DNA of 64,000 bases, taken from NCBI RefSeq assembly GCF_004332155.1, contig NZ_SJDV01000001.1, positions 62,001-126,000 on the forward strand, written 5' to 3'. Source of the stretch: Gramella sp. KN1008 (GTDB taxonomy: Bacteria > Bacteroidota > Bacteroidia > Flavobacteriales > Flavobacteriaceae). The notes beneath the pieces were generated by a model. That model was not told the DNA's origin, made no database searches, and saw only the letters and a list, made by a program, of their open reading frames with translations. The translations under genes were made by a program, and so were the position numbers. Below, piece by piece: positions 46,932 through 55,643 of the stretch; the stretch's first letter is position 1, and each line of letters starts with the position of its first letter.

Positions 46932-47816
46932 CTAGAGCATCCCAAGGTTGATAACCTCCTGTTTAGTGAGGTTTCTATGTCTTCCGCGAGGCAGGTCTTT
47001 TTTGGTAAGTCCTCCAAAAACCACGCGGTCCAGGCTCTCAACTTCATAGCCCAGGCTTTTGAAGATCTTGGTGACGATATGTTCCTTTATACTGTTTAAC
47101 TCGATCCCCACTTCTGTATGAGGGCGGTTATCGATATAACTTACATCTGTGATGATAACTTTGGATCCTTCTATATAGACTCCTTTTTTCATGGCGTCCA
47201 TATCTTCCTGGCTAAAGTTTTTATTTAAGCTTACCTGGTAGATCTGGCGTATGCCATTCTTTGGCTTTGCAAGCTTTTTGGCCAGAGTGCCATCATTGGT
47301 AAAAAGGAGCAGGCCCTTTGCCTGGTTGTCAAGTTTGCCAACAGGGCTAACTCTCGCTTTTGTGGCTTTTGCAATGAGTTCCATTACGGTTCTGCCACCT
47401 TTTTCAGGATTGCCGGTCACAAAGAAGCCGGCGGGTTTGTTGAGCAGGATATATTCAGGTTTTTCAGGATTAAGACGTCTTCCATCAAAGCGAACATCAT
47501 CTTCAAGCTTCACGCGATAGCCCATTTCGGTAACGGTTTCTCCGTTTACGGTCACATTTCCGGCTGCTATATACATATCGGCCTCACGGCGGGAACACAC
47601 GCCTGAATTGGCGACATATTTATTCAGTCTTATGCCATCGGTATTAGACAGCGGGCTTTTCTCCATTTTCTTCCCAATGGGCGCATTGCCTCTCGCATAG
47701 GACTTTTTCCTGGCTCCTCCGCCTTGTCTTCCGCTCTGTCTTGAACCTGAAGATCTGTTACCTCTGCTCCCCGAAGCTTTATTGTTCTTACCTGAAGATC
47801 TGTCGTGCCTGCTCAT
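46932..47816 (-). CDS. rRNA pseudouridine synthase, RluB/RsuA family
   Basis: A 294-residue protein. A basic low-complexity N-terminus (about 1-55, rich in Ser, Arg, Gly) precedes an S4 domain (IRLNKYVANSGVCSRREADMYIAAGNVTVNG) and the synthase domain with the catalytic Asp in SPVGKLDNQAKGLLLFTNDG. The family modifies 23S or 16S rRNA uridines. The KLDNQAKG motif departs slightly from the usual RLDxxTxG, yet the Asp is present. Confidence 0.9.
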   Translation of the reverse strand: MSRHDRSSGKNNKASGSRGNRSSGSRQSGRQGGGARKKSYARGNAPIGKKMEKSPLSNTDGIRLNKYVANSGVCSRREADMYIAAGNVTVNGETVTEMGYRVKLEDDVRFDGRRLNPEKPEYILLNKPAGFFVTGNPEKGGRTVMELIAKATKARVSPVGKLDNQAKGLLLFTNDGTLAKKLAKPKNGIRQIYQVSLNKNFSQEDMDAMKKGVYIEGSKVIITDVSYIDNRPHTEVGIELNSIKEHIVTKIFKSLGYEVESLDRVVFGGLTKKDLPRGRHRNLTKQEVINLGML

Positions 47817-47895
47817 CGCTAATTTTTTTGCAAAGATAGGGTATAGCTTATGAGGAAGCCAAGCATTTGATAAAAGTTTATAATGAGGGAGTTAT

Positions 47896-48801
47896 CTAGA
47901 AGACCCGGTTTATCACTTCATCGATATCTATCAGAAGAATGCTGAAAACCCCGGCGACTATGATCAGTTTCAGGATGTTATGCAAAAGCAGGTACTGCCA
48001 TTTGGCTTTGCTGAAGTATAATAACAGCAGAAAAATGAATAGTAGGAGAAAAGAGGTATAAAAATAGTAGTCCATATATCCTATCTCATACCAGTTTACA
48101 AGCAGGTATATTGGCAGAATTGCCAGAAAACTGCATACGGTCAGGAAAAACTTGCTCCATTTCTCTCCGTAAACCAGTGGGATGGTGTGATAATTCTGTG
48201 CCAGGTCTCCCTGCATATTTTCCAGGTCCTTTACCAGTTCGCGCATAACGATCATAAGATAGAGAAACATGGCATGAATAAAGATCACGGTCTCGAAGTT
48301 CTTGTAGTATACAAAAACGATGAAGAAAGGGGTGATGGTGAGTATGGAGGCTACCAGGTTTCCCAGAAAAAGGATCCTTTTAAGACGGTACGAATATAGC
48401 CATATCACGAATATATACACCGAAAAGAACACTACTGCCCTGAAGGATACATAACTGGCAAAAAAGATGGAAGCGAAATTAAGGATGAAATATACCGAAA
48501 GTTTGGTACGCTGACTCACCACCCGGTCAAGCATGGTTTTTTGAGGCCGGTTGATCAGGTCCTTTTCGCTATCGTAAAAATTATTGATGATATATCCGGA
48601 TGCGATCACACTGGAAGAAGCCAGGATCAGGAAAAAAAGGTTGGGGTCAAATAGGATCTCCCTAAGGGGTTTTTCAGGGGCCAGGATAAAAGCCGAGGTA
48701 AGATACTGGGCGATCACCACTACCAGAATATTATACCCTCTTACTACCGAAAACAGACTGAGTATTTTCAGTAGCAAGCGCTTATTAGCAATGGACGCCA
48801 T
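47896..48801 (-). CDS. UbiA-family prenyltransferase
   Basis: A 301-residue membrane protein with about eight helices. The two Asp-rich Mg-prenyl-diphosphate motifs are NNFYDSEKDLINRP and RELVKDLENMQGD. Similar flavobacterial proteins are annotated as geranylgeranylglycerol-phosphate geranylgeranyltransferase-like; the acceptor is unknown. It lies nine bases after the mevalonate kinase gene, so it probably uses the isoprenoid made by the neighbours. Confidence 0.87.
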   Translation of the reverse strand: MASIANKRLLLKILSLFSVVRGYNILVVVIAQYLTSAFILAPEKPLREILFDPNLFFLILASSSVIASGYIINNFYDSEKDLINRPQKTMLDRVVSQRTKLSVYFILNFASIFFASYVSFRAVVFFSVYIFVIWLYSYRLKRILFLGNLVASILTITPFFIVFVYYKNFETVIFIHAMFLYLMIVMRELVKDLENMQGDLAQNYHTIPLVYGEKWSKFFLTVCSFLAILPIYLLVNWYEIGYMDYYFYTSFLLLFIFLLLLYFSKAKWQYLLLHNILKLIIVAGVFSILLIDIDEVINRVF

Positions 48802-48810
48802 GAATTTAAT

Positions 48811-49749
48811 TTAAAAGTTATAGACTACTTCTAGTTTATAACCTTCAAGGGATTTTCTGGCTTTTTCGATGTCTTCGGTAAAGCCGAGAATATATCCGCC
48901 TCCGCCGGAACCGCAGAGTTTAAGATAGTAATCGTTGGTTTCGATCCCTTTTTGCCAAAGCTTATGGAACTGTGCGGGGATCATTGGTTTAAAATTATCC
49001 AGCACGGTATGTGAAAGTTTCTTCACATTGCTGAAAAGAGATTTTACATCACCCTTCAGAAAATCTTCCACACAGGCATCAGTATGTTTCACAAATTGTT
49101 CTTTCAGCATTTTTCTGAATGGCTCCTGTTTCATGTTCTCCATGAAGATACTTACCATTGGCCCGGTCTCACCTGTGGTACCGCTATCCAGTAAAAATAC
49201 CGCTCCGGTGCCATTTTCGGTCTGTGACGGAATACCTGCTGGCTCTATATTTTCTTTGGAATTGATAAGGATAGGAATGCTAAGATAAGAGTTCAACGGA
49301 TCCAGGCCTGAAGACTTGCCATGGAAGAAAGACTCCATCTCACCAAATATTTTCTTCAGTTTTAACAGCTTATCCCGGGTAAGGTTCTCAAGAACTGTGA
49401 TCTTATCATTGGCGTATTTGTCATAAATTGCCGCTACCAGAGCTCCACTGCTTCCAACCCCGTATCCCTGAGGAATGCTCGAGTCAAAATACATACCTTT
49501 TTCAATGTCCTTATTCAAAGCTTCCAGGTCAAACTGAACAAGTGCGGGGTCCTTATCTTCAAGAGTTTTAAGGTAGGTCGCAAAACGCTTCAGGTTCTCA
49601 TTCGACTTTTTGGCTGCTTCGCTTAGGTTTGAATCTACTTTTAACGCTCCATTATAGAAGTTGTAAGGTATGGATAAACCCTTGGAATCCTTAATGATCC
49701 CATACTCTCCAAAAAGGAGGATTTTAGAGTAAAATAGAGGTCCTTTCAT
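48811..49749 (-). CDS. Mevalonate kinase-like GHMP kinase
   Basis: A 312-residue GHMP-family kinase. The ATP loop is PQGYGVGSSGALVAAIYD, the C-terminal motif is LCGSGGGGYILGF, and the N-terminus has SKILLFGEYGII. It should phosphorylate mevalonate with ATP. Together with the decarboxylase upstream it belongs to the mevalonate pathway, used by flavobacteria instead of MEP. A phosphomevalonate kinase role is a possibility because the family is versatile. Confidence 0.87.
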   Translation of the reverse strand: MKGPLFYSKILLFGEYGIIKDSKGLSIPYNFYNGALKVDSNLSEAAKKSNENLKRFATYLKTLEDKDPALVQFDLEALNKDIEKGMYFDSSIPQGYGVGSSGALVAAIYDKYANDKITVLENLTRDKLLKLKKIFGEMESFFHGKSSGLDPLNSYLSIPILINSKENIEPAGIPSQTENGTGAVFLLDSGTTGETGPMVSIFMENMKQEPFRKMLKEQFVKHTDACVEDFLKGDVKSLFSNVKKLSHTVLDNFKPMIPAQFHKLWQKGIETNDYYLKLCGSGGGGYILGFTEDIEKARKSLEGYKLEVVYNF

Positions 49750-49759
49750 AGGTCAATAA

Positions 49760-49776
49760 TTGACAATTGATAATGG
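49760..49776 (+). repeat. Left repeat of the four-helix-bundle element
   Basis: TTGACAATTGATAATGG lies just after the pseudogene, 10 bases before the mevalonate kinase start on the transcript. It is built from the same words as the right repeat, in inverted orientation. Confidence 0.6.
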
Positions 49777-49787
49777 AAAATTAAAAA

Positions 49788-50141
49788 TTACTTTTGTTTG
49801 GAGGTCTTAATGATCGCTACCAGTAATCTCAATATTTCCTTAATATCCTTTTTGAATTCCTGAAATTGACCTTCCTCTAAATATTCCGAGGCATTCAATA
49901 GGTCAAGCCAGTATTCTGTTTCATTAGCTTCTTTGAGGCTTATTGACAATTTATGGATGAAGTCCGCTTTACTTTCAGCATGTTCTGCTTACCTCACCAA
50001 TGCTCCAATTGCAGTTCCAGATCTCAACAATTGTCTGGACATTACAAATTCCTTCTTTTCGGAACTTAGAGACTTGTACAAATTAACAACTTTTACCGAG
50101 AATAGAAAACTCTTAGATTTAATGGCATTTTCTTTTCTCAT
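49788..50141 (-). pseudogene. Four-helix-bundle protein (S23 / 23S rRNA IVP type), nonsense-mutated
   Basis: From ATG at 50141 the minus strand reads 118 codons in one frame with a TAA at codon 51 (49991-49989). The first part has SRQLLRSGTAIGALVR and the second AEHAESKADFIHKLSI and TEYWLDLL. This is the family of four-helix-bundle proteins (TIGR02436), whose relatives read GANVxEA at this place, so a GAA to TAA change is the likely cause. The gene is flanked by AATTGACAATGG-type repeats and splits the mevalonate operon. The start lies seven bases after the decarboxylase stop. Relatives of unknown function often sit in such repeats. Confidence 0.8.
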
Positions 50142-50163
50142 TGTCAATTATCCATTGTCAATT
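50139..50163 (-). repeat. Right repeat of the four-helix-bundle element
   Basis: The minus strand carries TTGACAATGGATAATTGACA in this region. It spans the end of the decarboxylase gene, encoding its last residues (IDNG) and stop, and the start codon of the pseudogene. Confidence 0.6.
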
Positions 50164-51239
50164 TTTTTAGCTCCGCTGCCAACTAAGTCGCAAATATAAT
50201 GCCCATTCTCACAATACGCAACTAACTCATTCTTAATGAATTCTAAAACTTTGGTTTCGTCAGCTGCCGGATAGAGAAGATGCACATTGGCGCCGGCATC
50301 AAGAGTAAAGCAAACCGGAATTCCGGTTAACTCCCGGTATGCCCATATTTTATTGATGATCTCCAGGGTATTTGGCTTCATAAGGATAAAATAAGGCTCG
50401 CTGCTCATCATCATCGCGTGTAGCGTTAGTGCCTCGCTCTCAACTATCCTCACGAATTCTTCCAGATTGCCCGATCTGAGAACGGGGATAAGCCTTTCCA
50501 GGTTGCGGCTCGCCTGCTCAAAACGTTTTTCGGCGAATGGATGGCCATGCATTAGGTTGTGGCCCACGCTGCTGCTTACCTTTTTCTCTCCCTTGTCCAC
50601 AAGGAGGATGGTGTCACGATAATCCTTGAAAATTTCATGAATTTGGTAAGGCAGGCGTACTCCGTAAAGATCGGAGGTTTCCTTTATCTCTGTATGTTCA
50701 CCCCAAACTACCAGCGGTCCTTCAATGCTCCTGCTTGCACTGCCCGATCCAAGCCTGGCAAGGAAAGAGGCTTTTCTGTTAAAGAAACCTTCCTCCATCC
50801 CGGGATATAATTTACGTTCCAAATCCATGATGCACAGTGCCAGGGCGCTCATTCCACTTGCCGAAGAAGCTATTCCGCTGCTATGAGGGAATGAATTCTC
50901 ACTATGGATCTCAAATTCGTAGTCTTTGAGGTAGGGGCAGTAGGCCTCTATCCTTTCAAGGAACTTCTGGATCTTAGGTTTAAAATCTTCCTTTTTACTG
51001 CCTTTAAAATAGAAGCTGAAATCAAAGTCTTCTGAAGCTTTGGTCTTTTTTGAGAATTTAAGAGTAGTGGTGCTTTTGCAATGATCCAGTGTGAAACTGA
51101 TAGATGGATTGGCCGGGATCTGGTTCTCTTTTTTGCCCCAGTACTTCACCAGAGCTATGTTGCTCGGGGATTGCCAGGTTACGTCGCCAGATTCGATATT
51201 TTCCATCCCTTGCCCGGGGATAAATTCCTGTTGGGTCAT
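50148..51239 (-). CDS. mvaD: Diphosphomevalonate decarboxylase
   Basis: A GHMP-fold enzyme of about 363 residues that makes isopentenyl diphosphate from mevalonate diphosphate and ATP. Key parts are SPSNIALVKYWGK, the loop PHSSGIASSASGMSALALCIMDLE, FCFTLDAGANVHLL-like VCFTLDAGANVHLL and the end LVGSGAK. ATG at 51239 is chosen because MTQQEFIP fits flavobacterial relatives; a TTG six bases upstream and an ATG at 51206 are alternatives. The last residues KIDNG are encoded by the adjacent repeat, so the natural C-terminus was replaced. Confidence 0.92.
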   Translation of the reverse strand: MTQQEFIPGQGMENIESGDVTWQSPSNIALVKYWGKKENQIPANPSISFTLDHCKSTTTLKFSKKTKASEDFDFSFYFKGSKKEDFKPKIQKFLERIEAYCPYLKDYEFEIHSENSFPHSSGIASSASGMSALALCIMDLERKLYPGMEEGFFNRKASFLARLGSGSASRSIEGPLVVWGEHTEIKETSDLYGVRLPYQIHEIFKDYRDTILLVDKGEKKVSSSVGHNLMHGHPFAEKRFEQASRNLERLIPVLRSGNLEEFVRIVESEALTLHAMMMSSEPYFILMKPNTLEIINKIWAYRELTGIPVCFTLDAGANVHLLYPAADETKVLEFIKNELVAYCENGHYICDLVGSGAKKIDNG

Positions 51240-51336
51240 CCTCAAAATTTTTTGGCAAAGTTAAACTTTTATAGACTGGTTTCATGCCCTTCCAATTCAT
51301 AAAAATTCCTATTTTAGTGCAATCAACCGGCCAGCT

Positions 51337-51816
51337 ATGACTAAAAAACTTTTTATAAGGAGTTCTGTTGCTGTTATGATATGCCTCATTTTTGGTTTTA
51401 TGGGGACGCTGGCTACTCAAACCGGAGTGGCAGAGTGGTACCCCACTCTTACCAAACCGCGGTTCACCATTCATGAGGACATAGTGAGCGCTATCTGGAT
51501 CGTGCTGTATATTTTTATGGGGATGGCTGCCGGGATAGTTTGGAGCAAGGGTTTCTATCATAAATGGGTGAAGACGGCCCTTTACCATTTTGGCTTTCAG
51601 TTATTCCTTAATGGATTCTGGTTCCTGCTTTTCTTCGCTCTGGAAAAGCCTTTTATAGCATTACTGGATCTGGTAGTGCTTTTTATTATGATACTTTTTA
51701 CCATAAAATGGTTCCGTATAGTGAATGTTATTGCAGCCTACCTTCTCGTGCCTTATGCGGTATGGGTGCTGTTAACCATTCTCTTTAATTTCGAGATCTG
51801 GCGCCTTAACTCATAG
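51337..51816 (+). CDS. tspO: TspO/MBR-family protein
   Basis: A 159-residue five-helix membrane protein with WYPTLTKPRFT near residue 38, the family signature (usually W-Y-x-x-L-x-K-P), followed by WIVLYIFMGMAAGIVW. TspO binds tetrapyrroles and is linked to stress response and porphyrin handling. It diverges from mvaD and overlaps the following convergent gene by 11 bases. Confidence 0.9.
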   Translation: MTKKLFIRSSVAVMICLIFGFMGTLATQTGVAEWYPTLTKPRFTIHEDIVSAIWIVLYIFMGMAAGIVWSKGFYHKWVKTALYHFGFQLFLNGFWFLLFFALEKPFIALLDLVVLFIMILFTIKWFRIVNVIAAYLLVPYAVWVLLTILFNFEIWRLNS

Positions 51817-53014
51817 CCCTGGCGGCCAGAAAAGCTCCCGTCCATGCGTTCTGAAAATTGAAACCTCCCGTGATCGCGTCTATGTTCAGGATCTCCCCGG
51901 CAAAATACAGGTCTTTATGTATCCTGCTTTCAAAGGTCTTGAAGTCAATTTCCTTCAGGTCTATTCCCCCGGCGGTAACGAACTCTTCCTTGAAAGTGCT
52001 TTTTCCATTTACCCTGAACACTGCTGCTGTAAGTTCTTCAGATAGTTTTTTCAGCTGTTCCTTGTTAAGGTCGGCCCATTTTATTTCCTCCGCGATTCCC
52101 GAAGCCTTTATTATACTTTGCCATAATCGCCTTGGCAGATCGAATTGAGATCTCTTTGCTACCTGCTGTTTTGATAAAGAGAATTTAAGCTGTTTCAATT
52201 CTTCCAGCAGTTCTGCGGCAGATTTTCCAGGCAACCAGTTTACGCTGATCTTAAAACGGTAATCCAATTTATTGAGCTCCCTTGCTCCCCAGGCGGAAAG
52301 TTTCAGGATAGAAGGGCCGCTCATTCCCCAGTGGGTGATAAGCAGCGGGCCGGAGCTTTCCAGCTTTTCTCTTTCTACAGTTACTTCGGCATCGGTTGAA
52401 ATGCCGGCTAGACCTTTTATTCTTGGATCCTGGATGTTGAAGGTGAAAAGAGAAGGCACTGCCGGAACAATGTTATGTCCCATTTTTTCAAGCAGGTTCC
52501 ATACCTTGACGTTACTTCCGGTAGCCAGCATGAGTTTTCGGCATTCAAAATCGGCTTTGCTGGTCTGGACCTTCCAGTATTCCCCTTCTTTTTTAAAGTT
52601 CTTCAGGCTGTGACCTTTCAGAATCTCAATATTAAGGCGTTTACGTTCTTTTTGAAAACAGTCTATAATGGTCTGTGAGCTGTCGGTTACCGGGAACATG
52701 CGACCATCTTCTTCGGTCTTGAGCTCGATGCCCCTTTCTTCGAACCAGGCAATGGTGTCACCGGTCATGAATTTATGGAAGGGACCTCGCAATTCCTTTT
52801 CTCCCCGCGGGTATCTTTTTACCAGTTCTGAAGGAATGAATTCAGCATGGGTTACATTGCAGCGGCCTCCACCCGAGACCTTCACCTTGGTAAGGACTTC
52901 CTTTCCGCGTTCCAGGATAAGGATCTTTAGCTGTGGATTATTTTCCGCGGTGTTAATGGCTGTAAAGAATCCGGCGGCTCCACCACCCACAATTATAATA
53001 TCATATTTCTCCAA
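51806..53014 (-). CDS. BaiN/RdsA-family (HI0933-like) flavoprotein
   Basis: A 402-residue FAD enzyme. The dinucleotide motif is IIVGGGAAGFFTAINTAE, followed by VKVSGGGRCNVTH, LMLATG and the C-terminal GEILNIDAITGGFNFQNAWTGAF. Family members reduce NAD(P)-linked substrates; the physiological role is mostly unknown. The single gene is convergent with tspO. Confidence 0.9.
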   Translation of the reverse strand: MEKYDIIIVGGGAAGFFTAINTAENNPQLKILILERGKEVLTKVKVSGGGRCNVTHAEFIPSELVKRYPRGEKELRGPFHKFMTGDTIAWFEERGIELKTEEDGRMFPVTDSSQTIIDCFQKERKRLNIEILKGHSLKNFKKEGEYWKVQTSKADFECRKLMLATGSNVKVWNLLEKMGHNIVPAVPSLFTFNIQDPRIKGLAGISTDAEVTVEREKLESSGPLLITHWGMSGPSILKLSAWGARELNKLDYRFKISVNWLPGKSAAELLEELKQLKFSLSKQQVAKRSQFDLPRRLWQSIIKASGIAEEIKWADLNKEQLKKLSEELTAAVFRVNGKSTFKEEFVTAGGIDLKEIDFKTFESRIHKDLYFAGEILNIDAITGGFNFQNAWTGAFLAARAMS

Positions 53015-53074
53015 ATCCCGGCTGTTTTTCAGGCTGTAAAAATAGGGAGATAAATGCTGAACCCGAAATCATGT

Positions 53075-53794
53075 TTAAGGCTTCAGTTCCAGCAAAGGAT
53101 TATGTAGACGGTTGGGATAGTCTGAAATGATGCCGTCCACTCCAAAATCAAGCATCCGGAGGATATCCTGGCGTTCATTCACGGTCCATACATTCACCTT
53201 AAAGCCTTCCTGCTGGCAAAGTTTGGTATTATCCCTGGTAATGATCCCCAGTGAAGGATGAATTGCGCTGGCCTTCAAAAGTTTTCCAAGCTCTATTGCT
53301 TCAGGAACACTGGCTTTGCTTAGTACTGCCACGGGAACATGATCGTTTAACTGCCTTACCTGGAAAAGTTCATTCTTCTGAAAGCTGGAGATAAGGAAAT
53401 TGGAATATTCCCATTTTCCCGAGGCCACTCGTTTCTGCACCTCCTCGCAAACCGGAGTGGCGGTATTGAGACCTTTAAGCTCAATATTGATATCGCATTT
53501 ACCTTCGATGAGGTCCAGCACTTCTGTGAGCAGGGGGATCCTGAAATAGCCTTCCACCTTAAGTTTGCTGATCACTTCGGCAGGTCGCTTGGCGATCTCG
53601 CCGCTGCCATCGGTAGTGCGGTCCAGTGTAAAATCATGGATCACCCAGAGTTCACCACTGGCACACCGGTGAACATCGATTTCAATCATATCCACTCCTA
53701 TATCCAGTGCTTTCTGAATACTTTCCAGGGTGTTTTCGGCTATATGGCCTTTCGCACCGCGATGACCTATTTTCAGAAAATTCTCCATGCTCAA
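53075..53794 (-). CDS. Glycerophosphodiester phosphodiesterase, cytosolic type
   Basis: A 239-residue TIM-barrel enzyme with the catalytic IGHRGAKGHIAENTLES and MIEIDVHRCASGELWVIHD (both His and the Glu-Asp pair present). It releases glycerol-3-phosphate from deacylated phospholipids. No signal peptide is seen. Confidence 0.93.
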   Translation of the reverse strand: MSMENFLKIGHRGAKGHIAENTLESIQKALDIGVDMIEIDVHRCASGELWVIHDFTLDRTTDGSGEIAKRPAEVISKLKVEGYFRIPLLTEVLDLIEGKCDINIELKGLNTATPVCEEVQKRVASGKWEYSNFLISSFQKNELFQVRQLNDHVPVAVLSKASVPEAIELGKLLKASAIHPSLGIITRDNTKLCQQEGFKVNVWTVNERQDILRMLDFGVDGIISDYPNRLHNPLLELKP

Positions 53795-53934
53795 ATTTAT
53801 TCAATTAATTCATTCCAACCATCTATTAACACTATAAGCAGGAGGTATTCAAAATTTGCAAAGGCTTATGATTGCTTAACATTTATTTTGCGGAAAAGCA
53901 TTGTAATTTACATTACTGACCAATACAAGGACCT

Positions 53935-54114
53935 ATGAGTAAACTGAAAAATGTTCCCGAGCAGGATCAGGAACAGCCGGGCGATGAATTTAAAATGCAT
54001 CCTGAACCCGAGATCATCCGGGATGATTACCGGGGCAGTAATAAACTGAAAGGCAGCAATTCTATCATGGGACAGGTGATCCATATTAATGGTGGAGAAA
54101 TAATAGGAAGTTAG
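53935..54114 (+). pseudogene. Internally deleted short-chain dehydrogenase remnant (59 codons)
   Basis: The open frame reads MSKLKNVPEQDQEQPGDEF, a PEPEIIRDDYRGSNKLKG block and the end GQVIHINGGEIIGS. The first part matches the N-terminus and the last part the C-terminus of general-stress SDR oxidoreductases (YghA/YdaD type) as I recall them; about 220 residues with the NAD site and YxxxK are missing. The frame stays open across the join, so a short product may still be made, but it cannot be an SDR. Two bases separate it from the DUF421 gene. Confidence 0.75.
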
Positions 54115-54116
54115 AT

Positions 54117-54644
54117 ATGGATATACACAAATGGTTTATATACGATGAGAATGAATTTATTGCGATAGTGCTTACCGCGATCGGGATCTATCTGGCGGTC
54201 ATAATTTTTACAAGGCTGGCGGGAAAAAGAAGTTTCTCTAAAATGTCCAGTTTTGATTTTGCGATGACGGTAGCCATTGGTTCCATGATCGCAACTACGG
54301 TACTTACTTCCGGAGTGAAATTATGGGATGGCATTATTGGCATTGGCGCTGTTTATATTTTACAGATAGGCGTAGCCCTGCTCAGGAGGTTCAATGTGGT
54401 AAAAAAAATAGTGGACAATTCTCCATTGCTTCTTATGGAAGGAGAGAATATCCTGGAAGACAACCTCATGAAAGCCAGGGTAAGTAAGGCCGACCTGCGA
54501 TCCAAATTGCGGGAGGCGAATGTTTTAAAATTGGACCAGGTGAGGGCCGTGATCTTTGAAACGACCGGAGATATTTCAGTGATGCATACAGATGATCCAC
54601 AGGTCCAGATTGAGGAATGGTTATTAAAGGATGTTGAGAGATGA
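54117..54644 (+). CDS. DUF421 (YetF-like) membrane protein
   Basis: A 175-residue protein with three N-terminal membrane segments, the DUF421 signature RLAGKRSFSKMSSFDFAMTVAIGS near residue 35-58, and a cytosolic tail with NVLKLDQVRAVIFETTGDISVM. The family is of unknown function and often appears with stress genes. It overlaps the SemiSWEET gene in an ATGA. Confidence 0.9.
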   Translation: MDIHKWFIYDENEFIAIVLTAIGIYLAVIIFTRLAGKRSFSKMSSFDFAMTVAIGSMIATTVLTSGVKLWDGIIGIGAVYILQIGVALLRRFNVVKKIVDNSPLLLMEGENILEDNLMKARVSKADLRSKLREANVLKLDQVRAVIFETTGDISVMHTDDPQVQIEEWLLKDVER

Positions 54645-54907
54645 GTCTGAGTGGTGAAGAAATACTGGGGCTGGTTGCGGGGGTATGTACTACTATCGCT
54701 GTGATCCCCCAGATTAAAAAGGCCTGGAAGACCAAAAAGGTCAGGGATGTTTCCCCGGGAATGTTCGGTATCCTTATGCTTGGTGTTGGTTTATGGGTGG
54801 TATACGGGATCATGCAGAACGACCTTCCCATTATCGCCACCAACGGAGTTTCACTGGGACTTAATTCGGTCATGATGTACCTGATGATCCGTTACCGGGA
54901 AAAATAA
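54641..54907 (+). CDS. SemiSWEET sugar transporter
   Basis: An 88-residue three-helix protein with the PQ-loop (IAVIPQIKKAWKTKKVRDVSPGMF) and the end NSVMMYLMIRYREK. SemiSWEETs work as dimers that pass sugars across the inner membrane. The four-base overlap with DUF421 suggests co-translation. Confidence 0.9.
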   Translation: MSLSGEEILGLVAGVCTTIAVIPQIKKAWKTKKVRDVSPGMFGILMLGVGLWVVYGIMQNDLPIIATNGVSLGLNSVMMYLMIRYREK

Positions 54908-54939
54908 AATGAAAAAGAAAATTAAGAGGAAAAAGAACT

Positions 54940-55638
54940 ATGAAATTAGTAGAAGAAAGACCAGGGTTGAAAAAGGTGAAGAATAACTCTGATGAGAAAA
55001 TGTTGAAAAGAAAGTTCGAGGATTTTGTCCTGGGAAAGGACCACCCATGTGTCATGGCGCAGACTGTCTTTAGTATGGAGCAGGTAGAGCTTCATTCCTA
55101 TGAGGATTTTGGCTCTGCAGAGGCGGCAGGGAAGCTAATAAAGGACCTGGAAAAATATGTGACCGGCTACGATTTTGAGTCGAACGATTTCAGGACTTTC
55201 CTGGCAGTATTTCCGGATTCGCCGGAATATTCCGAAATTGAATTCGAAAAGCAGCTCTGGAAACAGTTGAAAGTCCTGAATGAAGCTGATAACTGTGACT
55301 GGGATGCCAGGGTAAGTTCAGATCCTGAAAGCGAACATTTCAGTTTTAGCATTGCAGGAAGGGCATTCTATATCGTAGGTATGCATCCCGGAGCCTCAAG
55401 AAAGGCAAGGCAGAGCCCCTGCACGGCAATCGCGTTCAACCTGCACTGGCAGTTCGAGAAGTTGAGGGAAATGGGCACTTACGAGAATGTAAGGGATAAG
55501 ATAAGGGAGCGTGATAAGGAATTGCAGGGGAACATAAATCCCATGCTGGAAGATTTTGGAAAAAGAAGTGAAGCGAGACAGTACAGTGGAAGAGAGGTGA
55601 GCGAAGAATGGAAATGTCCCTTTCACCAAAGTAAATAA
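54940..55638 (+). CDS. YqcI/YcgG (GntA-like) heme-dependent N-hydroxylase family protein
   Basis: A 232-residue protein of the YqcI/YcgG family. The conserved parts are GKDHPCVMAQTVF, DNCDWDARVSSDP and YIVGMHPGASRKARQSP, with a C-terminal WKCPFHQ motif. One member, GntA, is a heme enzyme that N-hydroxylates a guanidino compound, so an N-oxygenation of an arginine-like metabolite is possible; without a partner cluster the substrate stays open. Confidence 0.85.
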   Translation: MKLVEERPGLKKVKNNSDEKMLKRKFEDFVLGKDHPCVMAQTVFSMEQVELHSYEDFGSAEAAGKLIKDLEKYVTGYDFESNDFRTFLAVFPDSPEYSEIEFEKQLWKQLKVLNEADNCDWDARVSSDPESEHFSFSIAGRAFYIVGMHPGASRKARQSPCTAIAFNLHWQFEKLREMGTYENVRDKIRERDKELQGNINPMLEDFGKRSEARQYSGREVSEEWKCPFHQSK

Positions 55639-55643
55639 ATCGT

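Noticed and set aside
49933..50199. An 88-codon plus-strand frame between the mevalonate kinase and decarboxylase genes
   Set aside because: It is the antisense shadow of the nonsense-mutated four-helix-bundle gene; the minus strand has the recognisable family sequence.
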